DNA from: JACVRM01 sp963839815
GTDB lineage: Bacteria > Actinomycetota > Thermoleophilia > Gaiellales > Gaiellaceae
NCBI GenBank assembly: GCA_963839815.1
Contig: CAWIWF010000006.1
Location: 868,001-932,000, forward strand
Direction of reading: 5' to 3'
DNA length: 64,000 nucleotides
Below are positions 47,887 through 57,932 of this stretch, piece by piece; within the stretch, counting starts at the first letter, position 1; each line of letters starts with the position of its first letter. The translations under genes and the position numbers were made by a program. The notes beneath the pieces are model-generated. The model made no database searches. It was given only the letters and a program-made list of their open reading frames with translations, and was not told the origin of the DNA.

Positions 47887-49626
47887 GTGAGGAAGCTATT
47901 GCTCACCCTGGGTCTCTTCGCGGCCGCGCTCTCGGTCACGGTGACGCCTGCCACCGCGGCACCCGGGTGCAACCTGCCGGCGTCGAAGCCGCTCTGGATC
48001 GACTTCGGCGACGGCTCGGTGCCCTTCTGGGATCGGATCTTCGCCCGCCCGGGCGTGATCGCCGCGGCCTCGAACTTCATCGCCCCGCCCCGGCTCCGCG
48101 CCGCCGGCGCGAAGACCGTCTACTGGGACATGCACCTGAGGAACCGCGTCGGGACGCCGACGGCTCCCGCTGACGCCTCGGTCATCGTCGACCGGGCCGA
48201 CCGCCTCTTCCTGCGCGCCGTCGCCTCCTCCGGCTGCGCGACGCCGGTGATCGCTCTCAACGAGCTCTTCGGCGCCGGCACGGCCACGCCCTGGTCCGAC
48301 TCGAACGGCCGCTACCGGGCCAACGTGCTGACCTTCATCCGCCGGCTCGCCGCTCTCGGCGCCCGCCCGCAGCTGCTCCTGTCGAGCGCCCCGTACACCG
48401 GCGGCGAAGCAGCGCAGTGGTGGCGTGACGCCGCCGAGTCCGCCGACCTGATCCGGGAGGTCTACTTCTCCGGGCCGCGTATCCACGGCCAGGGCCCGCT
48501 GCTCGGCAGCCGGACGATGCGGGCGGCGCTGCGCGGAGCGATCCAGAACTTCACCGAGCTCGGCATTCCGCCCTCGCGTCTCGGGCTCATGCTGGGCTTC
48601 CATACGACGCGCGGCGTCGGCAGCGGCCGGGACGGACTCGCACCGGCGAGCGCGTGGTTCGACGTCGTCAAGCTCGAGGCGCTTGCGGCCAAGCAGGTGG
48701 CCCGAGAGACCGGTGTCGCCAGCGTCTGGTCGTGGGGCTGGGGCGTCTGGAGCGCGGGCGAAACCGATCCCGACAAGGAAGCGGCAGCCTGCGTGTGGCT
48801 GTGGGCGCGCGATCCATCGCTCTGCAACGCGCGCAAGCTTGCCGGCCCGTCATTCGAGGTGTCCCGCACCGAGGCGACGCTGCGGCCGGGGATCCAGTGC
48901 GTCCTCGGCGAGCACACCGTGACGCGCAGCCAGCTCTCGGCGATCGCGCGCGTCACCGGCGACGCGGAGTCGGCGCTCAGCGCGCTGCACGCGCGGCTCG
49001 TGCTGTCGCGAGAGGTCGCCCTGACGCCGCCGGAGCTGACCCGGGCGGAGGCGGCCGTCGTCGCCCAGACGTTCCGCGGCAGCTGGTCCGCCTACCGGTC
49101 GGCGCTCGCGCGCTCGCGTATGTCCCGCTCGCTGGCGCGCGCGATCATCGCGTTCGAGGCGCGCGAGGCGAAGCTCCGCGACCGCATGCGCGTGCCCGGC
49201 CCGACCGCCGCGCAGATCGCGGACTACTACCTCACCTTCGCGGGCGCGCCGGCCCGTCCCGTCGAGGTGAAGCCTCGCGTGCCGTGGCTCAGCGGCCGTC
49301 GCAGCGGGCTCGCGCTCGACTCGGTGGCGCCGTCGTCCGTGTTCACGCTTCTGGAGGGAAAGGCCAAGCTCCTGCAGACCGCCGACGGTCGCATCCGCGT
49401 GCGCGCAACCGGCCCGACGATGCCCCTCGGGGCCTACCCGCTAGCGCTCGCGCGGCCCGGGATCGTGGCGGCGCTCGTGGAGTCTGCCCGGCTGGCCAAG
49501 TTCCAGACCTGGTTGCTCGCCCGCCAGACCGAGGCGTTGCGCCAGACGGTTTGTGTCAGAGACGAGCTACCGATCGTGGAACCGGTGGACCTGACCGACT
49601 TCCTCCCCTTCCTCGCTCTCGACTGA
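47887..49626 (+). CDS. Large secreted protein of unknown function
   Basis: A 579-residue exported protein. GTG 47887 gives the signal peptide VRKLLLTLGLFAAALSVTVTPATAAPG. The first about 310 residues (KPLWIDFGDGSVPFWDRIFARPGVIAAASNFI ... AKTVYWDMHLRNRVGTP ... VWSWGWGVWS) look like a TIM-barrel-type domain. The C-terminal about 220 residues have helical segments (LTPPELTRAEAAVVAQTFRGSWSAYRSALARSRMSRSLARAIIAFEAREAKLRDRM, TAAQIADYYLTF) that recall the chaperone part of SurA/PpiC-type proteins, with no clear catalytic domain. TGCTACAAG at 47867-47875 and TTGCAT at 47845 may be the promoter. The 3' end overlaps the convergent gene by 60 bases. Confidence 0.68.
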   Translation: MRKLLLTLGLFAAALSVTVTPATAAPGCNLPASKPLWIDFGDGSVPFWDRIFARPGVIAAASNFIAPPRLRAAGAKTVYWDMHLRNRVGTPTAPADASVIVDRADRLFLRAVASSGCATPVIALNELFGAGTATPWSDSNGRYRANVLTFIRRLAALGARPQLLLSSAPYTGGEAAQWWRDAAESADLIREVYFSGPRIHGQGPLLGSRTMRAALRGAIQNFTELGIPPSRLGLMLGFHTTRGVGSGRDGLAPASAWFDVVKLEALAAKQVARETGVASVWSWGWGVWSAGETDPDKEAAACVWLWARDPSLCNARKLAGPSFEVSRTEATLRPGIQCVLGEHTVTRSQLSAIARVTGDAESALSALHARLVLSREVALTPPELTRAEAAVVAQTFRGSWSAYRSALARSRMSRSLARAIIAFEAREAKLRDRMRVPGPTAAQIADYYLTFAGAPARPVEVKPRVPWLSGRRSGLALDSVAPSSVFTLLEGKAKLLQTADGRIRVRATGPTMPLGAYPLALARPGIVAALVESARLAKFQTWLLARQTEALRQTVCVRDELPIVEPVDLTDFLPFLALD

Positions 49627-50514
49627 GCCTGCGGTCTCGCGGACGGTGACCGAGACCGGGGTCGCTGCCGCCTCCCACTCGAGCACGCTCGCCAGGGCCG
49701 GGGAGATCCGCTCGACGATCTCCTCGAGCAGCTCGACCTGCGGTTCCCCGAGTCGTGTCTCCGGCGATCGCGTGAGGATGACGATCAAGCCCGGCGTGGG
49801 CAGGCCCGAGATCGGCACGGCGATCCCGCGTTGGAGCCGGCCCGCGGGCTCCCGAGCAGCGCCGTCTTCGTACTCGTAGTCGATCGCGATCGAACGGGTG
49901 CGCGTGCCCGCAGAGGGAAGCGTGCTCGCGAGCCGGTCGGCCTCGTGCTGCGCGAGGCCCAGCGTGCCGATGAGCGGCGCCTGCAGGGACGGCAGCGCCA
50001 CGGCTGCGGCATCCGCGCCCGGAATCGCGCGAGCGGTGGAGAGTGCCTGCTCGAGCAGGGTCTCGAACTCACCGTTCGAGGTGAGGTCCGCCGCTGCTGC
50101 CGTCCGATCCTCGAGTCGCAGCTCCGGAGCGTCATCCGGCGCGGGCCGCGGTCGTCGGTCACGGCGCTCGGCGGGCGACGGCACCCACTCGCGACCCTCG
50201 CCCCGGCGCGGGGCGCGCTCGGGCTCCTGCCTGTGAACCTGCAGGAGGCGCGCGCCCCGCGCCCGCTCGCGTGCCGGCTGCAACGGCGGTTCCGTCCGGT
50301 ACTGCGCGAGCGCTTCGTGCAGGTCATGCGCGAGGAGCTCGACGGCAGGCGCCGCCGGCGGAGCCGTGGCGGCTGGAGGAGCAGCGCCGGCAGATCGTGA
50401 CTGCCGCAGCAGCAGCACACCGAGCAGCAGCGCGAGGGCGGCCAGCGCCCCGGATGCGATTGCAAGCGCGATGGTCACGATCGCGTTATCGACCTCCCCC
50501 TTCTCCCGCATCAC
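49567..50514 (-). CDS. Membrane-anchored GAF-domain-like protein without GGDEF
   Basis: A 315-residue protein. The N-terminal helix VTIALAIASGALAALALLLGVLLL anchors it. A Pro/Arg-rich variable linker follows, then a GAF-like domain (about 150-285: NGEFETLLEQALSTARAIPGADAAAVALPSLQ ... QRGIAVPISGLPTPGLIVILTRSPETRLGEPQVELLEEIVERISPAL). Its plan equals the first half of the GGDEF protein encoded upstream on the same strand, so it may be a diverged duplicate lacking the output domain. The C-terminal 20 residues are coded opposite the end of the neighbouring gene. The start could be ATG 50514 or the ATG just downstream. Confidence 0.7.
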   Translation of the reverse strand: MMREKGEVDNAIVTIALAIASGALAALALLLGVLLLRQSRSAGAAPPAATAPPAAPAVELLAHDLHEALAQYRTEPPLQPARERARGARLLQVHRQEPERAPRRGEGREWVPSPAERRDRRPRPAPDDAPELRLEDRTAAAADLTSNGEFETLLEQALSTARAIPGADAAAVALPSLQAPLIGTLGLAQHEADRLASTLPSAGTRTRSIAIDYEYEDGAAREPAGRLQRGIAVPISGLPTPGLIVILTRSPETRLGEPQVELLEEIVERISPALASVLEWEAAATPVSVTVRETAGSVESEEGEEVGQVHRFHDR

Positions 50515-50708
50515 CCCACCTGCGGGGTGTGCCTGCCCACGTGCCGCGTTGCCCCTCCATTCTCAGGCCCTTGCGAGGATAAAGCGACCCCGAGCTGCGA
50601 CGCGCCGCCCAGCCGCGTGGTCGTCGAGCGCATCGATGCCGTGCGCGGGCCCGCGGAGGCGGCGACGCCGACGCGCGACGGGCCGGCCTGCGTCCGCCCC
50701 GGAGCCGT

Positions 50709-51839
50709 CTAGCGAACGTGGCCCTTGCCGGTCTGCTTCGCGCGATAGAGGCTCTCGTCCGCACGCTGGTAGAGGGCCTTCGCGTCGTCGTCCCGGTCCA
50801 GCTCGGCGACCCCGCCGGACGTGTTGACCCGCTGCGAGCCGGTGAAGGGGCGCGCGGTGATCGCCTGCTGCAGGCGGTCGTACAGCTGCTTGGCGTCCTC
50901 CGCGGTCGACTCCGGCATGACCACGGCGAACTCGTCGCCGCCGACCCGGCACGCGATGTCGGCCGAGCGGAGTGCCTCGCGCACACGGTCGCCCAGCTCG
51001 GCGAGGACGGTGTCGCCGCCGAGGTGCCCGAGCCGGTCGTTGACCAGCTTGAGGTCGTCGAGGTCGAGAACGAGCAGCGCCAGCGGCCGCCCGTAGCGAT
51101 GCGCGCGCGCCACCTCGCGCTCGAGCACCTCGTCGAAGTAGCGGCGGTTGTGCAGACCCGTCAGCGAGTCGATCTCGGCCAGCTGGCGCGCCTCGTAGAA
51201 GCGTTTGGCGTTCTCGACCGTCGGCCCCGCGCTGGCGGCGAGGTCTTCGAGCAACGACAGCTCGTCCGCCGACGCTTCCCGCTCGCGGCCGCGCCAGAAC
51301 ACGGCCAGCGTGCCGACCGTCTCCTCCCGGCCCCCTGCCAGCGGCACCATCAGCCCGCCGCGGATCAGGTCGCCGTCCCGAGAGGCTTCCGCATCGCCGT
51401 ACCGGTAGGAGAGCGCGACGGCACGCGGCTGTCGCCCCTCCAGCGGTGGGGCGACGGGCTGGCTCGTGGCCTCGTCCCGGCTCATGCCATTCGTGGCGAT
51501 GAGCGGCCCACCCTCGTCCTGCGGCAGCACGACCATCGCCGCATCCACGCCCGGGAGCCGGCTCGCCGCCTCGAGCGTTCGCGCGAGGACGTCGTCGAGC
51601 TCGATCGCCCCGGCGAGCTGGGCGAGGAACCGGCCGCGGCGGTTCTCCTCCCGCGCCCGCTCGAGCGCCTCCGAGAGCTCGCGCACGGTCGCCTCCAGGG
51701 GTGCGGGCGCCTCGCCGGCAGCCTCCAGCACCGGCTCCGGTTGCGCGTGGCCGCCGGACCGGCGCACGACGAGCAGCACGAGCAGCACCACGACCAGCGT
51801 GGCCAGTGCCGCAGTCGACGAGATGAGCGCCGTCGTCAC
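50709..51839 (-). CDS. Membrane-anchored GAF-GGDEF diguanylate cyclase
   Basis: A 376-residue c-di-GMP synthase. The GTG at 51839 starts just before the membrane helix (LISSTAALATLVVVLLVLLVV). A coiled-coil (ATVRELSEALERAREENRRG), a GAF-like domain (about 75-200) and the GGDEF domain (about 215-376) follow. The catalytic motif is RVGGDEFAVV, and an RxxD inhibitory site (RSAD) lies five residues before it, so the enzyme is probably active and product-inhibited. c-di-GMP often controls type IV pili, but a link to the pilus locus about 28 kb away is only a possibility. Confidence 0.9.
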   Translation of the reverse strand: MTTALISSTAALATLVVVLLVLLVVRRSGGHAQPEPVLEAAGEAPAPLEATVRELSEALERAREENRRGRFLAQLAGAIELDDVLARTLEAASRLPGVDAAMVVLPQDEGGPLIATNGMSRDEATSQPVAPPLEGRQPRAVALSYRYGDAEASRDGDLIRGGLMVPLAGGREETVGTLAVFWRGREREASADELSLLEDLAASAGPTVENAKRFYEARQLAEIDSLTGLHNRRYFDEVLEREVARAHRYGRPLALLVLDLDDLKLVNDRLGHLGGDTVLAELGDRVREALRSADIACRVGGDEFAVVMPESTAEDAKQLYDRLQQAITARPFTGSQRVNTSGGVAELDRDDDAKALYQRADESLYRAKQTGKGHVR

Positions 51840-51963
51840 GCCGGCGCGCCCCGTCGTCCGACGCCCGCATACCGCAGTTGCATCCTGCCCCTCGATTCTC
51901 CCCAAGCCGGTCCCTCACCGGCTCCCGATCTCACTGTAGTGGGGTTGCGGAGGAAAACCACGC

Positions 51964-52230
51964 ATCGTTCTCCCGCCCTCGGAGAGCGCTGGTTCGAGGG
52001 ACAGGCTTCAGCCTGTCCCTCACTTGATGGCCAAATCACGCTTCAGTACACGGTCGGCCAAGCGCAACGCCCTCCGAAGCGAAGCGAGCTGCGCAGCGTT
52101 GCTTGCCGTTTGCCTCGCGGCCGTAGTCGTTGGCGACTTCGCTGCGCATTCGTGACTTTGCCGTCATGTGAGGGACAGGATGAATCCTGTCCCTCGAGCT
52201 CGCGGGTCGTCCGAGGGCGGGAGAACGACT
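51964..52230. repeat. Complete 267-bp inverted-repeat element (copy E)
   Basis: The left arm atcgttctcccgccctcggagagcgctgg..tcgag carries the GGCT-TC-AGCC palindrome, while the right arm carries the GGAT-TC-ATCC form and ends cgggtcgtccgagggcgggaga. The centre is ccctccgaagcgaagcgag. The two arms therefore have different palindrome types, each internally compensated. It lies in the gap between the GGDEF gene and rpsL; 51840-51963 shows nothing else notable. Confidence 0.8.
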
Positions 52231-52231
52231 C

Positions 52232-52616
52232 GGGAGGGGGGAGCTCGAGGGGGGAACCTGCGGTGCCTCCCTCGAGGGGAGTGAGCCTCCCAGCCGGCGG
52301 CGTCGCGCTGCCGCCGGCGCCCGGGGCGGCGAGTAAGCGGGTCGTCCGGCGCAACGATCGAGGCGGGCCGGGCGGGAGGGGGGAGCTCGAGGGGGGACCT
52401 GCGGTGCCTCCCTCGAGGGGAGTGAGCCTCCCAGCCGGCGGCGTCGCGCCGCCGCCGGCGCCCGGGGCGGCGAGCAAGCGGGTCGTCCGGCGCAACGATC
52501 GAGGCGGGCCGGGCGGGAGGGGGGAGCTCGAGGGGGGAAACCTGCGGTGCCTCCCTCGAGGGGAGTGAGCCTCCCAGCCGGCGGCGTCGCGCCGCCGCCG
52601 GCGCCCGGGGAGGCGA
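52232..52616. repeat. Tandem 141-bp repeat, about 2.7 copies, upstream of rpsL
   Basis: Units begin with gggaggggggagctcgag at about 52232, 52374 and 52515. Each continues with cctgcggtgcctccctcgag, gggagtgagcctcccagccggcggcgtcgcg and ggcgcccggggcggcgag; the first two run on to aagcgggtcgtccggcgcaacgatcgaggcgggccgggc. The third is truncated at 52616. Copies are nearly identical, so the array is recent. All six reading frames produce only low-complexity Pro/Arg frames; no gene is called. Confidence 0.9.
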
Positions 52617-52630
52617 GCATTTACCGCCCT

Positions 52631-52672
52631 TGCTACCATGCCGCCGGTGGTTGGCAGGGACATCCCTTGCCG
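52631..52672 (+). promoter_or_regulatory. Candidate rpsL promoter (TGC-TACCAT) and leader hairpin
   Basis: TGCTACCAT at 52631-52639 is an extended -10. A small hairpin ggcaggga-cat-tcccttgcc-like (about 52654-52672) lies in the leader before the GTG at 52711. No good -35 is visible because the tandem repeat ends just upstream. Confidence 0.4.
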
Positions 52673-52710
52673 ACCTTCTTTCTGTGTGTCCCCTCGACCT
52701 CTGGAGTTCA

Positions 52711-53082
52711 GTGCCGACCGTTAACCAGCTTGTGCGCAAGGGCCGCAAGGCCATCAAGGAGAAGACGAAGACGCCGCACCTGCAGGGGTCCCCGCAGCGC
52801 CGGGGCGTCTGCACGCGGGTCTTCACGCGCACGCCCAAGAAGCCGAACTCGGCGCTCCGCAAGGCTGCGCGCATCCGGCTCACGAACGGCATGGAGATCA
52901 CCGCCTACATCCCCGGCGAGGGGCACAACCTGCAGGAGCACTCGGTCGTGCTGGTCCGCGGCGGTCGCGTCAAGGACCTGCCGGGTATCCGCTACAAGGT
53001 CATCCGGGCCGCCCTCGACACCGCCGGCGTGAGCGACCGCCGCCAGGGCCGCTCCAAGTACGGCGCCAAGAGGCCTGCCTGA
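52711..53082 (+). CDS. rpsL: 30S ribosomal protein S12
   Basis: A 123-residue S12: VPTVNQLVRKGRKAIKEKTKTPHLQGSPQRRGVCTRVFTRTPKKPNSALRKAARIRLTNG, then the conserved loop GEGHNLQEHSVVLVRGGRVKDLPG. GTG 52711 matches the universal start of the family; the longer frame from 52630 is rejected. The residues around KPNSALRK associated with streptomycin sensitivity are wild type. The stop overlaps rpsG by one base (TGATG). Confidence 0.98.
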   Translation: MPTVNQLVRKGRKAIKEKTKTPHLQGSPQRRGVCTRVFTRTPKKPNSALRKAARIRLTNGMEITAYIPGEGHNLQEHSVVLVRGGRVKDLPGIRYKVIRAALDTAGVSDRRQGRSKYGAKRPA

Positions 53083-53552
53083 TGCCGCGCCGCGCGGAGA
53101 TCGAGCCGAGGGAGCTGACGCCGGACCCGGTTCACAGCTCGCTGCTCGTCAGCCAGATGGTCAACCGCGTCATGCTCGACGGCAAGAAGAGCATCGCCGA
53201 GCAGCTCGTCTACTCGGCGCTGGACCGGGTCGGCGAGCGCACCGGCCGCCCCCCGGTCGAGGTGCTCGACCAGGCGATCAAGACCGTGACGCCCGTGCTC
53301 GAGGTTCGCTCGCGCCGCGTCGGCGGCGCCAACTACCAGGTTCCCGTCGAGGTGCCGCAGCGGCGCGCCCGCACGCTGGCCGTGCGCTGGATCGTCGACA
53401 ACGCGCGCAAGCGGCGCGAGAAGGGCATGGACGAGAAGCTCGCCGGCGAGTTGCTGGATGCGCTGAACCAGCAGGGTGGCGCGTTCAAGCAGAAGGACGA
53501 CCAGTACCGGATGGCGCAGGCCAACAAGGCCTTCGCCCACTACCGCTGGTAG
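53082..53552 (+). CDS. rpsG: 30S ribosomal protein S7
   Basis: A 156-residue S7: MPRRAEIEPRELTPDPVHSSLLVSQMVNRVMLDGKKSIAEQLVYSALDRV ... VEVRSRRVGGANYQVPVEVPQRRARTLAVRWIVDNARKRREKGMDEKLAGELLDA. Normal length. It nucleates the 30S head. fusA follows after 16 bases. Confidence 0.98.
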   Translation: MPRRAEIEPRELTPDPVHSSLLVSQMVNRVMLDGKKSIAEQLVYSALDRVGERTGRPPVEVLDQAIKTVTPVLEVRSRRVGGANYQVPVEVPQRRARTLAVRWIVDNARKRREKGMDEKLAGELLDALNQQGGAFKQKDDQYRMAQANKAFAHYRW

Positions 53553-53568
53553 AGAGGATCACCACGCA

Positions 53569-55677
53569 GTGACGAACGTCGCCACACAGACAGAGGTCGG
53601 GCTCGACCGCGTCAGGAACATCGGGATCATGGCCCACATCGACGCGGGCAAGACCACGACGACCGAGCGGATCCTCTACTACACCGGTCGCACCCACAAG
53701 ATGGGCGAGGTGCACGAGGGCGCGGCCACGATGGACTGGATGGCCCAGGAGCAGGAGCGGGGCATCACGATCACGTCGGCCGCAACGACGGCGTTCTGGC
53801 GGGACTTTCGCATCAACATCATCGATACGCCCGGGCACGTGGACTTCACCGTCGAGGTGGAGCGGAGCCTGCGCGTCCTGGACGGCGCCATCGCCGTCTT
53901 CGACTCCGTCGCAGGGGTCGAGCCCCAGTCCGAGACGGTCTGGCGCCAGGCCGACCGCTACCGCGTGCCGCGCATCGCCTTCATCAACAAGATGGACCGC
54001 ACCGGCGCGGACTTCTTCGCAGCTGTGCAGTCCATGGTCGACAGGCTCGGCGCCCGGCCCGTGCCGGTGCAGCTGCCGCTCGGCCAGGAGGAGCACTTCC
54101 GCGGTGTCATCGACCTCGTCGAGATGCGCGCGATCGTCTACAAGGACACGCTCGGCATGGACTACGCCACCGAGGAGATCCCCGAGGAGCTTCGGGAGCA
54201 GGCCGAGGAGTACCACCACCAGCTGATCGACGCGGTCGCCGACCACGACGAGGAGCTGATGGAGCGCTACCTGGAGGACGAGACGAAGGTCACCCCGGAG
54301 CTCCTGCGGCGTGCGCTGCGCGCAGCGACGCTCGACATCACCGTCACGCCCGTGCTCGCCGGCTCCGCCTTCAAGAACAAGGGCATCCAGCCCCTGCTCG
54401 ACGCCGTCGTCGACTACCTGCCGAGCCCGCTGGACGTGCCGCCGGTGCACGGCATCGACCCGCGCACCGAGCACGAGCTCTCACGCCGGCCGGCCACGGA
54501 CGAGCCCTTCGCGGCGCTCGCGTTCAAGGTCATGACCGACCCGTACGTCGGCAAGCTGACGTACTTCCGCGTCTACTCCGGCAAGATCAAGGCCGGCGAC
54601 CGTGTCGTCAACACGACGAACGGCAAGACCGAGCGCATCGGCCGCATCCTCCAGATGCACGCGAACCACCGCGAGGAGCGCGACGAGATCGCCGCCGGCG
54701 AGATCGCGGCCGCAGTGGGGCTGAAGCAGACGACGACGGGCGACACGCTCGCGGTCGACACGGCCCCGATCGTGCTCGAGTCGATGACCTTCCCCGATCC
54801 GGTGATCGCGGTCGCGATCGAGCCGAAGACGAAGGCCGACCAGGACAAGCTGGCGGGCGCGCTCCAGCGCCTGGCCGAGGAGGATCCGACGTTCCGCGTC
54901 CAGTCAGACGAGGAGACCGGGCAGACGCTCATCTCCGGGATGGGCGAGCTGCACCTCGAGATCATCGTCGACCGCCTGATGCGCGAGTTCAAGGTCGACG
55001 CCAATGTCGGCCGCCCGCAGGTCGCCTACCGGGAGACGGTGGGCAAGCGCGTGGAGAAGATCCAGGGGCGTTTCGTCCGGCAGACCGGTGGCCGCGGCCA
55101 GTACGGCCACGCCGTCATCAACCTTGAGCCCACCGAGCCGGGCGAGGGGTACGAGTTCATCGACCGCATCGTGGGCGGGGCCATCCCGAAGGAGTACATC
55201 CCTTCGATCGACCTCGGCATCCAGGGGGCGATGGAGTCGGGCATCCTCGCCGGCTTCCCCGTGGTCGACATTCGCATCGAGCTCGTCGAAGGCTCGCACC
55301 ACGAGGTCGACTCGAGCGAGATGGCGTTCAAGATCGCCGGCTCGATGGCCTTCAAGGAGGCGATGAAGCGCGCGAACCCGAAGCTGCTCGAGCCGATGAT
55401 GGCCGTCGAGGTCGTCACGCCGGACGAGTACCTCGGCGACGTGATGGGCGACCTCAACTCACGGCGCGGCCGCGTCGAGGGCCTCGAGCCCCGCGGCAAC
55501 GCGCAGGCGATCCGGGCGCGAGTCCCGCTCGCCACCATGTTCGGGTACGCGACCGACCTGCGTTCGACGACGCAGGGTCGGGCGACGTTCACCATGCAGT
55601 TCGATCGCTACGAGGAGGCCCCGAAAGACCTCCTCGCGAAGCTGACCGAGTCAGAGACCGGGCCGGGCAAGTCCTAG
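53569..55677 (+). CDS. fusA: Elongation factor G
   Basis: A 702-residue EF-G. GTG 53569 gives VTNVATQTEVGLDRVRNIGIMAHIDAGKTTTTERILYYTG. G motifs: AHIDAGKTTTTER (G1), RGITITSA (G2), DTPGHVDF (G3) and NKMDR (G4). Domains II-V follow, with GRGQYGHAVI and AMKRANPKLLEPMMAVEVVTPDEYLGDVMGDLNSRRG. The length is normal. It moves tRNAs and mRNA during translation. Confidence 0.98.
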   Translation: MTNVATQTEVGLDRVRNIGIMAHIDAGKTTTTERILYYTGRTHKMGEVHEGAATMDWMAQEQERGITITSAATTAFWRDFRINIIDTPGHVDFTVEVERSLRVLDGAIAVFDSVAGVEPQSETVWRQADRYRVPRIAFINKMDRTGADFFAAVQSMVDRLGARPVPVQLPLGQEEHFRGVIDLVEMRAIVYKDTLGMDYATEEIPEELREQAEEYHHQLIDAVADHDEELMERYLEDETKVTPELLRRALRAATLDITVTPVLAGSAFKNKGIQPLLDAVVDYLPSPLDVPPVHGIDPRTEHELSRRPATDEPFAALAFKVMTDPYVGKLTYFRVYSGKIKAGDRVVNTTNGKTERIGRILQMHANHREERDEIAAGEIAAAVGLKQTTTGDTLAVDTAPIVLESMTFPDPVIAVAIEPKTKADQDKLAGALQRLAEEDPTFRVQSDEETGQTLISGMGELHLEIIVDRLMREFKVDANVGRPQVAYRETVGKRVEKIQGRFVRQTGGRGQYGHAVINLEPTEPGEGYEFIDRIVGGAIPKEYIPSIDLGIQGAMESGILAGFPVVDIRIELVEGSHHEVDSSEMAFKIAGSMAFKEAMKRANPKLLEPMMAVEVVTPDEYLGDVMGDLNSRRGRVEGLEPRGNAQAIRARVPLATMFGYATDLRSTTQGRATFTMQFDRYEEAPKDLLAKLTESETGPGKS

Positions 55678-55704
55678 GCCAGACAGGACCATTCGGAGGG
55701 ATCC

Positions 55705-56895
<1,191 letters not shown>

Positions 56896-56917
56896 CGATT
56901 CGGAGGAGAGGGGCACG

Positions 56918-57226
56918 GTGCCGCAACAGAAGATCCGCATCCGGTTGAAGGGCTACGACCACACGCAGCTGGACCGCTCGGCGACCCAGATCGTCGACAC
57001 GGCGCAGCGCACCGGTGCGACCATCACCGGCCCCGTGCCCCTGCCCACCGAGAAGAACGTCTACTGCGTGATCCGCAGCCCGTTCAAGGACAAGGACTCG
57101 CGGGAGCACTTCGAGGTGCGCACGCACAAGCGGCTGATCGACATCCACAACCCGACCCCGAAGACGGTCGACTCGCTGATGCGGCTCGACCTGCCAGCGG
57201 GCGTCGACATCGAGATCAAACTGTAG
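56918..57226 (+). CDS. rpsJ: 30S ribosomal protein S10
   Basis: A 102-residue S10 from GTG 56918: QKIRIRLKGYDHTQLDRSATQIVDTAQRTGATITGPVPLPTEKNVYCVIRSPFKDKDSREHFEVRTHKRLIDIHNPTPKTVDSLMRLDLPAGVDIEIKL. It is complete and starts the S10 operon. The 86 bases to rplC contain an unused ATG and a gcacgagcac stretch but no gene. Confidence 0.98.
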   Translation: MPQQKIRIRLKGYDHTQLDRSATQIVDTAQRTGATITGPVPLPTEKNVYCVIRSPFKDKDSREHFEVRTHKRLIDIHNPTPKTVDSLMRLDLPAGVDIEIKL

Positions 57227-57312
57227 ATGGCGATCCCCACGCTCCCAGCTCGCACTCGTGCCGCGGCTGCAAGCCGAGCACGAGCACGATCTGCTCGGGC
57301 GGTGACCTCTAG

Positions 57313-57930
57313 GTGAAGGGAATCCTGGGCAGGAAGCTGGGCATGACCCAGATCTTCGATCCCGAGAGCGGGCAGCTCACGCCCGTCACGGTGATCCAGG
57401 CCGGTCCGTGCCCGGTCACCTACGTGCGCACGAACGATGCGGACGGCTACGAGGCCGTGCAGCTCGCCTTCGACGCCGTTCCCGACCGCAAGCTCTCGAA
57501 GCCGGAGATCGGCCACCTGCGCAAGCACCGGACGACACCGCACCGGCACCTGGTCGAGTTCCGCGGGGGCTCGGAGCTGACGGTCGGCGAGACGGTCACG
57601 GTGGAGGCGTTCGAGCCGGGCGACCGCGTCAAGGTGGCCGGCATCGGCATCGGCAAGGGCTTCGCCGGCACGGTCAAGCGCCACAACTTCTCGCGCGGCC
57701 CCGTCACCCACGGCTCGCACAACGTGCGCGCCCCGGGCTCGATCGGAGCGTCGGCGACGCCGTCGCGCGTCTTCAAGGGCATGCGGATGGCGGGCCGGAT
57801 GGGCGGCAAGCGCGTCACCCAGGTCGGGCTCACTGTCCACTCGGTCGAGCCGGAGCAGAATCTCCTGCTCGTACGTGGCGCCGTGCCCGGCCCGAAGAAC
57901 GGCATCGTCGAGATCAGGGAGCAGGTGTAG
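57313..57930 (+). CDS. rplC: 50S ribosomal protein L3
   Basis: A 205-residue L3 from GTG 57313: VKGILGRKLGMTQIFDPESGQLTPVTVIQAGPCPVTYVRTNDADGYEAVQLAF ... GIGKGFAGTVKRHNFSRGPVTHGSHNVRAPGSIGASATPSRVFKGMRMAGRMGGKRVTQVGL. Normal length. It binds 23S rRNA near the peptidyl transferase centre. Confidence 0.98.
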   Translation: MKGILGRKLGMTQIFDPESGQLTPVTVIQAGPCPVTYVRTNDADGYEAVQLAFDAVPDRKLSKPEIGHLRKHRTTPHRHLVEFRGGSELTVGETVTVEAFEPGDRVKVAGIGIGKGFAGTVKRHNFSRGPVTHGSHNVRAPGSIGASATPSRVFKGMRMAGRMGGKRVTQVGLTVHSVEPEQNLLLVRGAVPGPKNGIVEIREQV

Positions 57931-57932
57931 TC

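Noticed and set aside
52232..52616. CRISPR or coding repeat
   Set aside because: Units are contiguous 141-bp tandem copies without spacers; translated frames are low-complexity in all frames.
52630..52710. Upstream start for S12
   Set aside because: S12 proteins begin with (M/V)PTxNQLVRKGR, which starts exactly at GTG 52711.
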